This document shows positions 8,301-15,960 of a stretch of DNA of 64,000 nucleotides, piece by piece (within the stretch, counting starts at the first letter, position 1; each line of letters begins with the position of its first letter). Under the pieces are notes generated by a model, which was not told where the DNA came from, made no database searches, and saw only the letters and a list, made by a program, of their open reading frames with translations. Position numbers and translations under genes: made by a program. Source of the DNA: Paenibacillus durus ATCC 35681 (GTDB lineage: Bacteria; Bacillota; Bacilli; Paenibacillales; Paenibacillaceae); the NCBI RefSeq assembly GCF_000993825.1, contig NZ_CP011114.1, positions 248,001 to 312,000 of the forward strand. The letters run 5' to 3'.

Positions 8301-9390
8301 CTGGAAGAAGACCGGCTTCCTGATAGAACCCGTCGGTTGTGGTTGCCTTTAGGGTTCCTCCCTTGTAAATGTTTACCGACTTGAAGTCCGGATAGGACGG
8401 ATTGATCCAGGTAAACGACAGCCGGGTATCATCGCTGAACGATTTCAGGCCGGAAATTTCCTGCAGGACGGGCGCTTTGCCCGGAGCGGGAGTCGGCTCG
8501 GGAGCGGGAGCCGGCTGGGGCTCCGGTTCAGGAGCAGGAGCACCTGTGACCGGCTCGGGCGGGGCGGAAGGCAGCGGCGATGGAGAAGGAGCAGGCGCAG
8601 CCCCGCCGCCGCCGATCGGCGCCCCGCCTCCAGCGCCGGCGGGAGAGCCGGAACCCGCTTCCGCCGTACCGCCTGCGGAGACGTCCGCTGAATTCGCTGC
8701 GGACGGGCTGGCCGATGGCTGCGCCGATTCCTCCGGCGAGCCTGAGGCGCCGATCCGCAGCTCCTTGTAGAGCGCTCTCGCGAGCATGGCGGTAAATTCG
8801 ACGCGGGTCACCTTCTTGGACGGCTGAAACCTGCCGTACTCGTCTCCGACCGCAATGCCGCTGGCGATTAGCTTGGAAATGGACGGAGCGGCCCAGTGGC
8901 CGCCGATATCCGAAACGCGGCTGGCGGCGTCTGTGCCCGGGCTGTCCAGTTTAAAGGCGCGCGCGATCAGAACGGCGCTGTCAGCCCGGGTCAGCGTATC
9001 CCCGGGGCGGAATGACCCGTCTAAATATCCGGTAATGAGACCATGCTTCATCGCAGCCTGGATGTAAGGATAAGCCCAATACGTCCGGGGCACGTCGGGA
9101 GGAGCCTGCTGCGAATCCGCATTCGCATTCGCGTCAACCGCGATATGGCTTGCCCGTACAATCAGCTTTACGGCTTCCCCCCGGGTAATCGGCTTGTCTG
9201 GACGAAAGGTTCCGTCACGATAGCCTCCGATAAGCTGCTGCTCTTTTAGCCGCGATATTTCTTTCTGGGCCCAATGCTTGGGCGAAATATCGGAGAATAG
9301 CACCGGACTCGCTGCGTTCGCTTGGGAAAACGTCGGTGCCAGGATCGCGACGATAAGACACATAATGAGGAGAACTGATGTCTTCTTCAT
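5395..9390 (-). CDS. SLH-anchored surface protein with FN3 domains and right-handed beta-helix domain
   Basis: The 1331-residue protein has a signal peptide (cleavage near residue 27, SQANA). Three S-layer homology domains follow (about 30-75, 97-145 and 158-207, each with the HWA...GYxDGxFRP...TRxE pattern). Then come a Pro/Gly/Ala-rich linker (about 215-310), four fibronectin type III domains (about 310-660), and a roughly 660-residue right-handed parallel beta-helix domain starting at RWGIYNDGTHP. SLH domains attach such proteins to pyruvylated secondary cell wall polymer. The helix domain is of the pectate-lyase/tail-spike type that often cleaves or binds polysaccharide. It is paralogous along its whole length to the divergent neighbour at 9649. 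RBS GAGAGAGG precedes the ATG. Its location next to the EPS locus suggests a role in trimming or anchoring that EPS (inference). Confidence 0.88.
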   Translation of the reverse strand: MKKTSVLLIMCLIVAILAPTFSQANAASPVLFSDISPKHWAQKEISRLKEQQLIGGYRDGTFRPDKPITRGEAVKLIVRASHIAVDANANADSQQAPPDVPRTYWAYPYIQAAMKHGLITGYLDGSFRPGDTLTRADSAVLIARAFKLDSPGTDAASRVSDIGGHWAAPSISKLIASGIAVGDEYGRFQPSKKVTRVEFTAMLARALYKELRIGASGSPEESAQPSASPSAANSADVSAGGTAEAGSGSPAGAGGGAPIGGGGAAPAPSPSPLPSAPPEPVTGAPAPEPEPQPAPAPEPTPAPGKAPVLQEISGLKSFSDDTRLSFTWINPSYPDFKSVNIYKGGTLKATTTDGFYQEAGLLPGSVYKYVLKTVNMSGLESSGTELQVTMAPASLPSPPSALSATASDGAALLHWTENDESGIIGYNVYLDGHQYNTDTVTDATYTLDGLNNGQNYSLYVTAVNDNELESEPSVTVNVTPQAVDSSALAEISQASAVDDGKSVTLTWNNPASPDFDHVDIYLKGVLIGSSSSGSYKANGLLGETDYSFTLRTVDRSGNVSQGISLSIRTKDITPPAAPAQVSAAGGPSKVSVSWEADTESDLAGYNVYVNGQQINTEPLIQNFYVASGLDFGTNYNIQVEAVDTSRNRSPLSSTASASPTHYLIDLTRWGIYNDGTHPVETVKGINQALAWAHQNGITATMLPSGTYLIDKDSRISMVGNMLFDLPMDAILQKETNGKERYDVMYVGYGASNVTLRGGTYLGDKLTHDYSQREPYNSGTHEGGYGIFVEGAANTTIDGVKATNFTGDGLVLGGYGTMFKDLYAASFVSGGIDGSGQPRSDSTKIRTKEAIYFTNPIFKTERTFEISNLINLPGGFNVYFYRADGSFIMSQLATARQTLTIPGGGAYFHLVFNKASSAGAYLESWNRVVCQNTVVRNSEFAFNRRQGITVGGANNAQIINNSLHDMKGTAPQSGIDVEGGFGQNGSLNTNIYIRNNDFYNNAAYDVILYDGHDVTVEGNHLASKGVIGLAVSDSFRNAMAVNNHFDGSRIVAYHDATFLNNRLNDSYTYFAGPNIKIDGMEITDGTLSVSARTTNGVKVSNVNINITKNVDAGFALYGKGIEVSNVTITGKGALASFKGSTTESSVFNNVKVLGFNSAYNMTLPQGTYTNSVFQAADGSRFGQTIVANGKYSFDNCTFTSNTTGNAALIASHANLDLKITNSTFNVKGDAPAITVETANKIVLDNNTVTAMNLTRTVTELIKINDYWKRNDPADVLNAAITRNTITSNIAAVGISTIYAGVGAPPYTVTNNILNKAVLALKSNDVQSGNIQR

Positions 9391-9588
9391 ATGGATTCCT
9401 CTCTCTTAATTTTAGAGATTTTATCATTCGTATTGGTTGCCTGACTTAGTTTATCGGTATTTATAATTGCGCTTTTGAGACAAAAAACGGCAAAATTAAG
9501 GGAAAAATGGGGGACTAAAGAACCGTTTTTTGTAAATAGGGCTTAAGCCTTTCCATCTGAAAAAAAACATGATAGTCTAAAATAGATG

Positions 9589-9604
9589 GTTCGTTTTAAA
9601 GAAC
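9589..9604. promoter_or_regulatory. SinR-type operator palindrome
   Basis: GTTCGTTTTAAAGAAC: one exact half site (AAAGAAC = inverted GTTCTTT) and one relaxed half (GTTCGTT) with the same 16-bp geometry as the others in this window. A TAAAAT -10-like hexamer at 9578-9583 lies just upstream, so the operator would cover the transcription start of the beta-helix gene. A lone extra half site AAAGAAC lies at 9517-9523. Confidence 0.5.
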
Positions 9605-9648
9605 GAATGATATGCGGATTGAATCTTGAACAGGAGGAAGGGACAGGA

Positions 9649-11772
9649 ATGCACAAGCATTTGCGGAAGTTCATTCTGCCATTAACCGTTGTGCTGATCG
9701 GATTGCTGCCGCTGGAGATCTATGGCCAGGATTCCCCGAACCCGCCGGATGGGACGATTAATTTAGCCAAATGGAATATCTACAATGACGGAACTCATCC
9801 CGTGGAAACGACCAAAGGCATTAATGAAGCGCTAAGAAGCCTGCATAACAACGGGGTTAAAGCGGCGACACTGCCGTCCGGAACGTACTTAATCGATAAG
9901 GACAGCCGGATCAACATGGTCAGCGATATGACGTTTATCATGCCGGATGACGCGGTGCTGCAAAAGGAAGCGAACGGAAAAGAACGGTACGAGACGATGT
10001 TCTTGGGCTACGGGGTTAACAATGTAACGCTGCAGGGCGGAACTTACAGCGGCGATAAGCAGCAGCATGATTTCTCTAAAAAAGACAATCCCCACAGCGC
10101 GGGCACGCATGAGAACGGTTACGGTATTTTGGTTGAGGGTGCGTCAAATGTTGTGATCGATGGCGTCAAGACTATTAATTTTACCGGAGACGGGATGGCG
10201 ATTGGCGGCGTTGGTAAATTGATTAAGGACCTGTATGAGGGAGGGTTTGTTTCCGGAGCGCTGGATGCAAAAGGAAATGCAGTGAGCGATAAGCACAAAA
10301 TCCGCACCAAAACGCCGATTCCGCTTACCGCGCCGATTCTTCAATCAGAGAAGGTCTTTGAAATTTCCAATGTCCAAAAGCTGCCGCCTTTCTTCGAGGT
10401 CTATTTCTACCAAAAGAACGGGAAGTTGATCAAGAAGATATCGGCCAAGGTCCGGGATCAACTGGCAATTCCAGCCGGGGCCGCCTACTTTCATCTGGTG
10501 TTTAATAAGGCATCGTCCAAGGGTGGTTACCTGGAGGTATGGAACCGTGTCGTCAGCCGGAATATTACCGTCCGGAACTCGGAGTCCGCATTCAACCGCC
10601 GTCAGGGAATTACGGTCGGCGGAGCCGACAATGTACTAATTTTTGGAAATCTGCTTCATGACATAAAGGGGACAGCGCCGCAATCCGGCATTGATGTGGA
10701 AGGAGGATACGGGGAGAATGGCTACCTGAATACAAACATCACCATTAAAAACAACCAGTTCTATAACAACGCCGTGTACGATGTCATTCTTTATGACGGC
10801 CGGAACGCCTGGGTGGACGGCAATCATTTTGCTTCCAAGGAAGCGATCGGGCTTGCAGTCTCCCCGCCTTTTACAAACGCCTGGGTGTCCGATAACCATT
10901 TTGACGGGGCGCGCATTTATGCTTATCATGACGTCACCCTGCGGAACAATGAACTGAATGATTCCATTACCTATTTCGAGGGGCCGAATATCGTCATTGA
11001 TGGAATGGAGATAACGAACGGCACGCTCGCCTTGAGCGCGAAGGATGCTTACGGAATCAAGGTCTCCAATGTCAATATCAACATTACGAAAAAAGTGGAA
11101 GCGGGCCTAAGCATCAGCAAAAATCCGCTGCGTCTGTCCAATGTTACGATTACCGGGGAGCCGGCTCTGCGGAGCTTGACCGGGAATACGGTTTCAGGAA
11201 GCGTGTTCGATCATCTGAAGATCATCCGCTATAACTCCGATTACGGGCTTTCTCTGCCGCCGGGAACGTATAAGGATTGCCAGTTTGAAGCATCCGAAGA
11301 AGGGAAGTTCGGCACGCTTTCCGCTGCACTGGCGGGAGATTATTTGTTTGACGGCTGTACCTTCAAAGGCAATGTCCAAGGGGCGGGTCTGCTGTACGCA
11401 GAGAATAAGCAATTAAATCTGACGGTGAAGAACTCCACTTTTGAATTACCCGGCGGCAGCGCGCAGGCGGTTAGTATACAGGCGGCTCGAAGCGCCGTTG
11501 TGGAGAATAATGTGGTTAATGCCAATAACCTTGCCTCAAGCAGCGCGGAGCTCATCAAGATCAACGACTACTGGAAGCGGAACGATCCATACGATGTGCT
11601 GAGCGCGGTGATTCGAAAGAACAAAATTACAACCAATCTGCCGGCAAAAGGAATCTCGACCGAGTATGCAGGCGTGGGCGCACCTCCTTATACGATAGAG
11701 GGTAACATTCTGGTTAAAGCGAAGCTCTCGCTAAAAGCAAATGATAGATTCAATAATAATATATTGCAGTAA
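9649..11772 (+). CDS. secreted right-handed beta-helix protein, paralogue of the SLH protein's C-terminus
   Basis: A 707-residue secreted protein. An upstream in-frame ATG at 9586 exists, but AGGAGG at 9632-9637 and a typical signal peptide (MHKHLRKFILPL... ending near IYGQD) point to the ATG at 9649. After a short linker the whole chain is a beta-helix domain (NIYNDGTHPVET, DKDSRINMV, GGTYSGDK, NRRQGITVGGA, IDVEGG, ENQFYNN-like turns) that aligns end to end with the C-terminal half of the divergent SLH protein. It lacks SLH and FN3 domains, so it should be released rather than wall bound. Likely polysaccharide lyase/hydrolase or binding protein; catalytic residues cannot be named by eye. The SinR-type palindrome upstream suggests co-regulation with the eps operon. 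Confidence 0.85.
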   Translation: MHKHLRKFILPLTVVLIGLLPLEIYGQDSPNPPDGTINLAKWNIYNDGTHPVETTKGINEALRSLHNNGVKAATLPSGTYLIDKDSRINMVSDMTFIMPDDAVLQKEANGKERYETMFLGYGVNNVTLQGGTYSGDKQQHDFSKKDNPHSAGTHENGYGILVEGASNVVIDGVKTINFTGDGMAIGGVGKLIKDLYEGGFVSGALDAKGNAVSDKHKIRTKTPIPLTAPILQSEKVFEISNVQKLPPFFEVYFYQKNGKLIKKISAKVRDQLAIPAGAAYFHLVFNKASSKGGYLEVWNRVVSRNITVRNSESAFNRRQGITVGGADNVLIFGNLLHDIKGTAPQSGIDVEGGYGENGYLNTNITIKNNQFYNNAVYDVILYDGRNAWVDGNHFASKEAIGLAVSPPFTNAWVSDNHFDGARIYAYHDVTLRNNELNDSITYFEGPNIVIDGMEITNGTLALSAKDAYGIKVSNVNINITKKVEAGLSISKNPLRLSNVTITGEPALRSLTGNTVSGSVFDHLKIIRYNSDYGLSLPPGTYKDCQFEASEEGKFGTLSAALAGDYLFDGCTFKGNVQGAGLLYAENKQLNLTVKNSTFELPGGSAQAVSIQAARSAVVENNVVNANNLASSSAELIKINDYWKRNDPYDVLSAVIRKNKITTNLPAKGISTEYAGVGAPPYTIEGNILVKAKLSLKANDRFNNNILQ

Positions 11773-11793
11773 TGTCTAGATTGACCGGGCGAA

Positions 11794-11842
11794 GGAACTG
11801 TTCTATTTGTCATGAAAATGACATATGGGGCAGTTCCTTTTT
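11794..11842 (+). terminator. rho-independent terminator
   Basis: GGAACTG / CAGTTCC stem closing a second inner hairpin (TGTCAT/ATGACA), followed by TTTTT; 20 bp after the beta-helix gene. Confidence 0.7.
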
Positions 11843-11892
11843 AGTTTGAAAAATAAGGAAAAAAGCGATATACTCATGAAGTGTAGTACGTT

Positions 11893-11909
11893 TGTTCAAT
11901 ATATGAACA
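11893..11909. promoter_or_regulatory. candidate SorC-type operator
   Basis: TGTTCAATATATGAACA is a near-perfect 17-bp palindrome about 40-55 bp before the sorC-family gene. Its half site TGTTCA differs from the GTTCTYT set. Autoregulation by the adjacent regulator is inferred. Confidence 0.45.
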
Positions 11910-11948
11910 TTTGTACATTGAGTGTGAAGGGATGTGCATGCCCGCATT

Positions 11949-12932
11949 ATGACGGAGAAGAATAAAGATCGCTTCCGATTATTAGTAAAGATTTGCCAGC
12001 TGTATTACGAGGAAGGGCTGAACCAAATGGAAATCGCCAAACGACTGGGGATATCCCGTCCTCATGTAAGCCGGATGCTGACAGCCGCCAAGAATGAAGG
12101 GATTGTACGTATTTCGATCAATAATCCGTTTTCAGCCGAACAGGAACTTGAAAAGTCGCTCATCGATGCCTTCGGCATTCAAGATGCGCTGGTTGTCGAT
12201 TCTTCTGATATGGAACCTGCCGGGCTTCCTGCCCTGCTGGGCCGAGCTGGCGCCGCGCTGCTCGAATCCGTACTGAGGGATGGCGATATAGTCGGCATTA
12301 TGGCAGGGCATACGATAGGCTGCACAGCCGAGGAGATGGATTATTTTGCACGGGACGGACTGCAATTTGTCCCCCTGGTTGGAGGGTGGGGATCGGATGG
12401 CGCGGCCTGGCATGCAAGCACCAATGCCATGGCTTTTGCGAACAAGCTGAAATCCAAATACTCGATGTTTCACGCGCCTGCATTGGTGGCAAACGAAGAG
12501 ACCGGCATGCTGTTGCGGCAAGAGCCGGAGATTGCAAATGTGCTGGAGCTAGCCAAGAGCAGCCGTGTAGCGGTTGTAAGCATTGGCGAAGTAAGCGAAG
12601 AAGCGACCATGGTCAAATCGGGGAGCTTTAGCGGGGAGGATATGGCAGCTCTGAAAAAGCTGGGCGCCGCTGCCAATCTGTGCGCATCCTTTCTGGATGA
12701 AAGAGGACAGGTGATCGGCTTTCCGGGCAGCAACCGGCTGATTGGTCTGACCGCCCGGGAGCTTCGCGCGATACCCATGGTCATCGGAATTGCCGGGGGC
12801 GCAGTTAAAGTCACGGCTATTACAGCGGCGCTCAAGGGCAGATGGATTGATGTTCTGGTGACGGATTCGGAGACGGCGCGAGATATTGTTGCCATATCAT
12901 CACCCAACGAAGGAAACGGGAAAGGAGAATAA
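11949..12932 (+). CDS. SorC/DeoR-family sugar-binding transcriptional regulator
   Basis: The protein has about 327 residues. The N-terminal helix-turn-helix (LYYEEGLNQMEIAKRLGISRPHVSRML, about residues 15-45) is followed by a SorC-type sugar-phosphate-binding domain with GDIVGIMAGHT, FVPLVGGWG and a C-terminal GIAGGAVKVTAITAALKGRWIDVLVTD effector segment; all are classic for this family. GTG at 11934 is an alternative start; the ATG at 11949 fits family N-termini better. It overlaps the next gene at ATG/TAA and so forms an operon with trpB and trpA. SorC regulators usually sense phosphorylated sugars; control of a tryptophan-synthase pair would be unusual. Confidence 0.88.
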   Translation: MTEKNKDRFRLLVKICQLYYEEGLNQMEIAKRLGISRPHVSRMLTAAKNEGIVRISINNPFSAEQELEKSLIDAFGIQDALVVDSSDMEPAGLPALLGRAGAALLESVLRDGDIVGIMAGHTIGCTAEEMDYFARDGLQFVPLVGGWGSDGAAWHASTNAMAFANKLKSKYSMFHAPALVANEETGMLLRQEPEIANVLELAKSSRVAVVSIGEVSEEATMVKSGSFSGEDMAALKKLGAAANLCASFLDERGQVIGFPGSNRLIGLTARELRAIPMVIGIAGGAVKVTAITAALKGRWIDVLVTDSETARDIVAISSPNEGNGKGE

Positions 12933-12934
12933 TG

Positions 12935-14227
12935 ATGTCCGGGCATAAAACGGTATTTCAAACGATATCCGCTGCGGCTGAAGCATTGGTAAAAGACGAT
13001 GGTTACTATGGGAATTACGGAGGCTCGTTCATACCCGAAATCCTTGTCCCCGCATTTGCGGAAATCAAGGAGCATTTTGCAGCTATTAAACAGGATGAAG
13101 CGTTCTGGCAAGAGTATTGTTCACTGCTGGCGGATTACTCGGGGCGCCCTACTCCGCTTACCTATGCGGATCGGCTAACCGATTATTTCGGCCGCGCGAA
13201 GATTTATGTTAAACGCGAGGATTTGAATCATACCGGCGCCCACAAGCTGAACAACGCGCTCGGTCAAGTCCTGCTGGCGAAGAAAATGGGGAAAACGCGC
13301 GTCATAGCCGAAACGGGGGCGGGACAGCATGGAGTGGCTACCGCTACCGCAGCGGCGAAGCTTGGGCTCACGGCTACCATATATATGGGCCGGGAGGATA
13401 TGGAACGTCAGTATTCCAATGTTTTTTGGATGAAACGGCTGGGGGCTGAAGTCATCGCCGTCGATTACGGTTCACGAACGTTGAAGGATGCGATCAACGA
13501 AGCGCTGAGAGATTGGGTGTCCAGCTTTGAGACGACGCATTACGTTCTGGGAACCGCATCGGGCGCGCATCCTTTCCCTGCCATTGTGTCCTACTTTCAG
13601 GCTGTGATCGGTATAGAAGCCAAAGAACAGATTTTGCGGGCGGAAGGCCGGCTGCCAAGCCGGGTCTACGCCTGTGTTGGCGGCGGATCGAACGCCCTTG
13701 GTGTATTTCAAGCGTTCTATCCGCATGGCGATGTTGAGCTGGTGGGGGTTGAAGCGGGCGGAGAAGGTCAGGGGTCCGGCAGGCATGCGGCCCGGATTGC
13801 TTACGGTGAAGGCAAGGCGGGCGTCGCTCAAGGATTTAAGACCCTTTTTCTGCAAAATAACGACGGGCAAATGAAGGATACGTACAGCCTTGCTGCGGGC
13901 CTCGATTATGTGGGCGTATCTCCGATATTGGCCGACTTGTCCGAGCGGGGCAGGGTGCGGTTCACGGCTGCAACCGATACGGAGGTAGTGGAAGCGCTGG
14001 AGATTATCATGAAGACGGAAGGGCTGATTCCCGCGCTGGAGTCCACGCATGCTTTTGCGGGAGCGTTTAACGATATCACGGAATCTTCGGGGTCTGATAT
14101 CTTCATAATTAATATGTCCGGACGCGGGGATAAAGACATTTTTAATGTAGCGGAGGGATTGCAAGATGATGAATGGAAAGCATTTATCCGGAGAAAAGCC
14201 CGGCAATTCGAAAATGCGGCTCGCTGA
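12935..14227 (+). CDS. trpB: tryptophan synthase beta subunit (or close paralogue)
   Basis: About 430 residues of PLP-dependent TrpB. The catalytic Lys sits in HTGAHKLNNALGQ (near residue 107), followed by the general Glu in AETGAGQHGVATA, a phosphate-binding GGGSNA, and GRGDKD near the C-terminus; all active-site landmarks are present. It would condense indole and serine to tryptophan with TrpA. GGAG lies 7 nt before the ATG at 12935 (another ATG at 12932). It differs from standard TrpB in the loop after GVEAGGEGQGSGRH and has an extended N- and C-terminus. No trpE, D, C or F is near; it sits behind a SorC regulator, so it may be a second dedicated copy. Confidence 0.9.
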   Translation: MSGHKTVFQTISAAAEALVKDDGYYGNYGGSFIPEILVPAFAEIKEHFAAIKQDEAFWQEYCSLLADYSGRPTPLTYADRLTDYFGRAKIYVKREDLNHTGAHKLNNALGQVLLAKKMGKTRVIAETGAGQHGVATATAAAKLGLTATIYMGREDMERQYSNVFWMKRLGAEVIAVDYGSRTLKDAINEALRDWVSSFETTHYVLGTASGAHPFPAIVSYFQAVIGIEAKEQILRAEGRLPSRVYACVGGGSNALGVFQAFYPHGDVELVGVEAGGEGQGSGRHAARIAYGEGKAGVAQGFKTLFLQNNDGQMKDTYSLAAGLDYVGVSPILADLSERGRVRFTAATDTEVVEALEIIMKTEGLIPALESTHAFAGAFNDITESSGSDIFIINMSGRGDKDIFNVAEGLQDDEWKAFIRRKARQFENAAR

Positions 14228-14987
14228 ACGGATTACAGGCAGCCCATCCGGGCAGCCGATCCAGATCATGACTCACCAAATTCTCGGCTATCCGGATTTT
14301 GACACGAATTATGAAATGATTCGTTTGTTTCAAGAGAGCGGTGCCCGCTTTGTCGAGCTTCAATTGCCCTTCTCGGAGCCCATTGCGGACGGACCGGTGT
14401 TTCTGCATGCCAATCAAGCATCGCTGGCGAGCGGAACAACAACGAAACAATGCCTGGAATTCGCGGAGCGTGTGGTCACGGATTTTCCCGGCCTCTCCTT
14501 TTTGTTCATGACCTATTATAACGTTGTCATTCAGTATGGGATTGAAGAGTTCGTTAAAGCGTGCGCCGCAATAGGCATTCAGGGTCTGATTGTGCCGGAC
14601 GCCTACCCTGAGGAGAGCCAGGAATTTATGGAGGCTTGCCGTCAAAATGGGGTGGAGCCTATCCTGATCGTTACGCCGTATACATCCAGCGAGCGCCTTG
14701 TTTATCTGTCGGCAGTAACCGGCGGCTTTCTGTACTGTGCGGCGCGAAAGGGAGTGACTGGGACGAAGACTTCATTTGGCAAGGAGACAGAAGCATTTAT
14801 CACTCGCGTCCGCAGCATAGCCAGAACTCCAATCGCTGTAGGATTCGGCATCCAGAGCGATCAAGATGTGCGTTTTTTGGAGGGCAAATGCGATATAGCA
14901 ATCATCGGGACGCAGATCCTAACCGTACTTGAGCAAGAGGGGCTTTCCGGTGTTAAGCGCTTCTTAAAGACGATCATCCCCGCCTGA
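14166..14987 (+). CDS. trpA: tryptophan synthase alpha subunit (or close paralogue)
   Basis: TIM-barrel TrpA. The catalytic Glu lies in FVELQLPFSEP and the catalytic Asp in IADGP. The phosphate-binding segments GFLYCAARKGVTG, AVGFGI and IIGTQI are all present, so indole-3-glycerol phosphate cleavage should be possible. GGAGGG 8 nt before the ATG at 14166 supports that start, which overlaps trpB by 62 bp. Family comparison favours ATG 14214 (MRLAERITG), which would give 257 residues. Both start choices overlap the end of trpB, implying translational coupling. Confidence 0.88.
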   Translation: MMNGKHLSGEKPGNSKMRLAERITGSPSGQPIQIMTHQILGYPDFDTNYEMIRLFQESGARFVELQLPFSEPIADGPVFLHANQASLASGTTTKQCLEFAERVVTDFPGLSFLFMTYYNVVIQYGIEEFVKACAAIGIQGLIVPDAYPEESQEFMEACRQNGVEPILIVTPYTSSERLVYLSAVTGGFLYCAARKGVTGTKTSFGKETEAFITRVRSIARTPIAVGFGIQSDQDVRFLEGKCDIAIIGTQILTVLEQEGLSGVKRFLKTIIPA

Positions 14988-15021
14988 CCCCCGTTTCGCT
15001 ATAGGCTGAATAGCAAAAGAG

Positions 15022-15066
15022 GCATCTCTAGAAGCAATACAAATTGCTTTTGGAGATGCTTTTTTC
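15022..15066 (+). terminator. rho-independent terminator after trpA
   Basis: GCATCTC / GAGATGC outer stem with an inner AAGCAAT / ATTGCTT stem, followed by six T. It separates the trp genes from the eps promoter. Confidence 0.85.
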
Positions 15067-15135
15067 TGTGCGTGTAAACGAACAGTTAGCCGGTCGTAAA
15101 AACGAACAATATCCATGAAATAAAGGGACTAATAG

Positions 15136-15164
15136 TTGACATGTTCTATATAAAGAACTAAAAT
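15136..15164 (+). promoter_or_regulatory. sigma-A promoter of the eps operon
   Basis: TTGACA (15136-15141), a 17-bp spacer and TAAAAT (15159-15164): close to consensus. The spacer is completely occupied by a SinR-type palindrome, so repressor and RNA polymerase binding should be mutually exclusive. Confidence 0.75.
15143..15158. promoter_or_regulatory. SinR-type operator in the eps promoter spacer
   Basis: GTTCTATATAAAGAAC: one exact half site (inverted GTTCTTT) and one near match (GTTCTAT). It lies exactly between the -35 and -10 hexamers. Confidence 0.7.
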
Positions 15165-15175
15165 TAATGAAAAAT

Positions 15176-15191
15176 GTTCTTTATTAAAGTT
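15176..15191. promoter_or_regulatory. second, degenerate SinR-type site before the eps operon
   Basis: GTTCTTTATTAAAGTT has an exact left half and a degenerate right half, centred 33 bp downstream of the first palindrome. A further CTCTTTAAAG-like palindrome follows at about 15193. Multiple adjacent sites are compatible with tetrameric SinR binding. Confidence 0.4.
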
Positions 15192-15213
15192 ACTCTTTAA
15201 AGTGGGTGAACAT

Positions 15214-15960
15214 GTGGAAGATGACAACGAGGTATACGAAAAGGCGCCTTCATCCAGAGTTCCGGTCAAGGAAATTAATCTGAAGGAATGGGCAGCGGTT
15301 ATCAGACGGAGATTATGGATTATTGTGCTAACGACTGTCCTTCTCGCCGTGCTGGGCGGCCTGTACAGCTCGCAGCCAGAAGTGCCCCTGTACTCTACTT
15401 CGGCAAGAATTATGATTCCCGCGGCTACTCCGGAGCAGCTGAGCACAATCAAGGTGTTCATTCGTGAACCGGTGGTTCTGGAACGCGTGATCAAGGACTC
15501 GGGTATCCAAAGGTCGGCCGGAGGCTTGCGCAATCAGATCAGTGTAGGAAGTGTGGACAATTCCATTGTTACAATCATTTCGGTTGTAGACCCGGACCCT
15601 GCCCTCGCGCCGCAAATCGTCAATGCCGTCGTGCGCGTGTTTACCGAGGAAGTGAGCAAGCGTATGGGCTTTAACGGAATCAGCGTTCTTACGGCAGCGG
15701 TGGAATCGCCGAATCCCGCGCCCATCAATCCGCCGAGCAATCGTGCACTGATCGCAGGCATAATAGCGGGCCTTGTCATTGGCTTGGGTCTTGCCCTTTT
15801 GCTCGAATCCCTGGATGACACCCTCCGCTCCGAAAGGGATCTTGAACGGATATTGGGCGTAGATTCATTGGGAGCCGTTCCCAAGCTGCAGCGCAAGGAT
15901 TCAATCGGCAATTCAAGGCGGAAAAATGAGTATGTGCGGGGTGAAGCCATTGGCTCATAG
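15214..15960 (+). CDS. Wzz/YveK-type capsular polysaccharide chain-length/kinase activator
   Basis: A protein of about 248 residues with two membrane segments (about 31-52 and 173-193) flanking an extracellular domain. A Pro-rich NPAPINPPSNR motif just before the second membrane helix is the signature of Wzz/YveK (EpsA-like) polysaccharide co-polymerases. The protein activates the partner BY-kinase through its cytosolic C-terminus. GTG 15214 is chosen because GGGTGA lies just upstream; GTG 15202 is an alternative. First gene of the eps operon, overlapping the kinase gene by 35 bp. Confidence 0.85.
   Translation: MEDDNEVYEKAPSSRVPVKEINLKEWAAVIRRRLWIIVLTTVLLAVLGGLYSSQPEVPLYSTSARIMIPAATPEQLSTIKVFIREPVVLERVIKDSGIQRSAGGLRNQISVGSVDNSIVTIISVVDPDPALAPQIVNAVVRVFTEEVSKRMGFNGISVLTAAVESPNPAPINPPSNRALIAGIIAGLVIGLGLALLLESLDDTLRSERDLERILGVDSLGAVPKLQRKDSIGNSRRKNEYVRGEAIGS

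Noticed and set aside
8402..8770. Gly/Ala/Ser-rich plus-strand frame
   Set aside because: Shadow of the Pro/Gly linker of the SLH protein on the minus strand.
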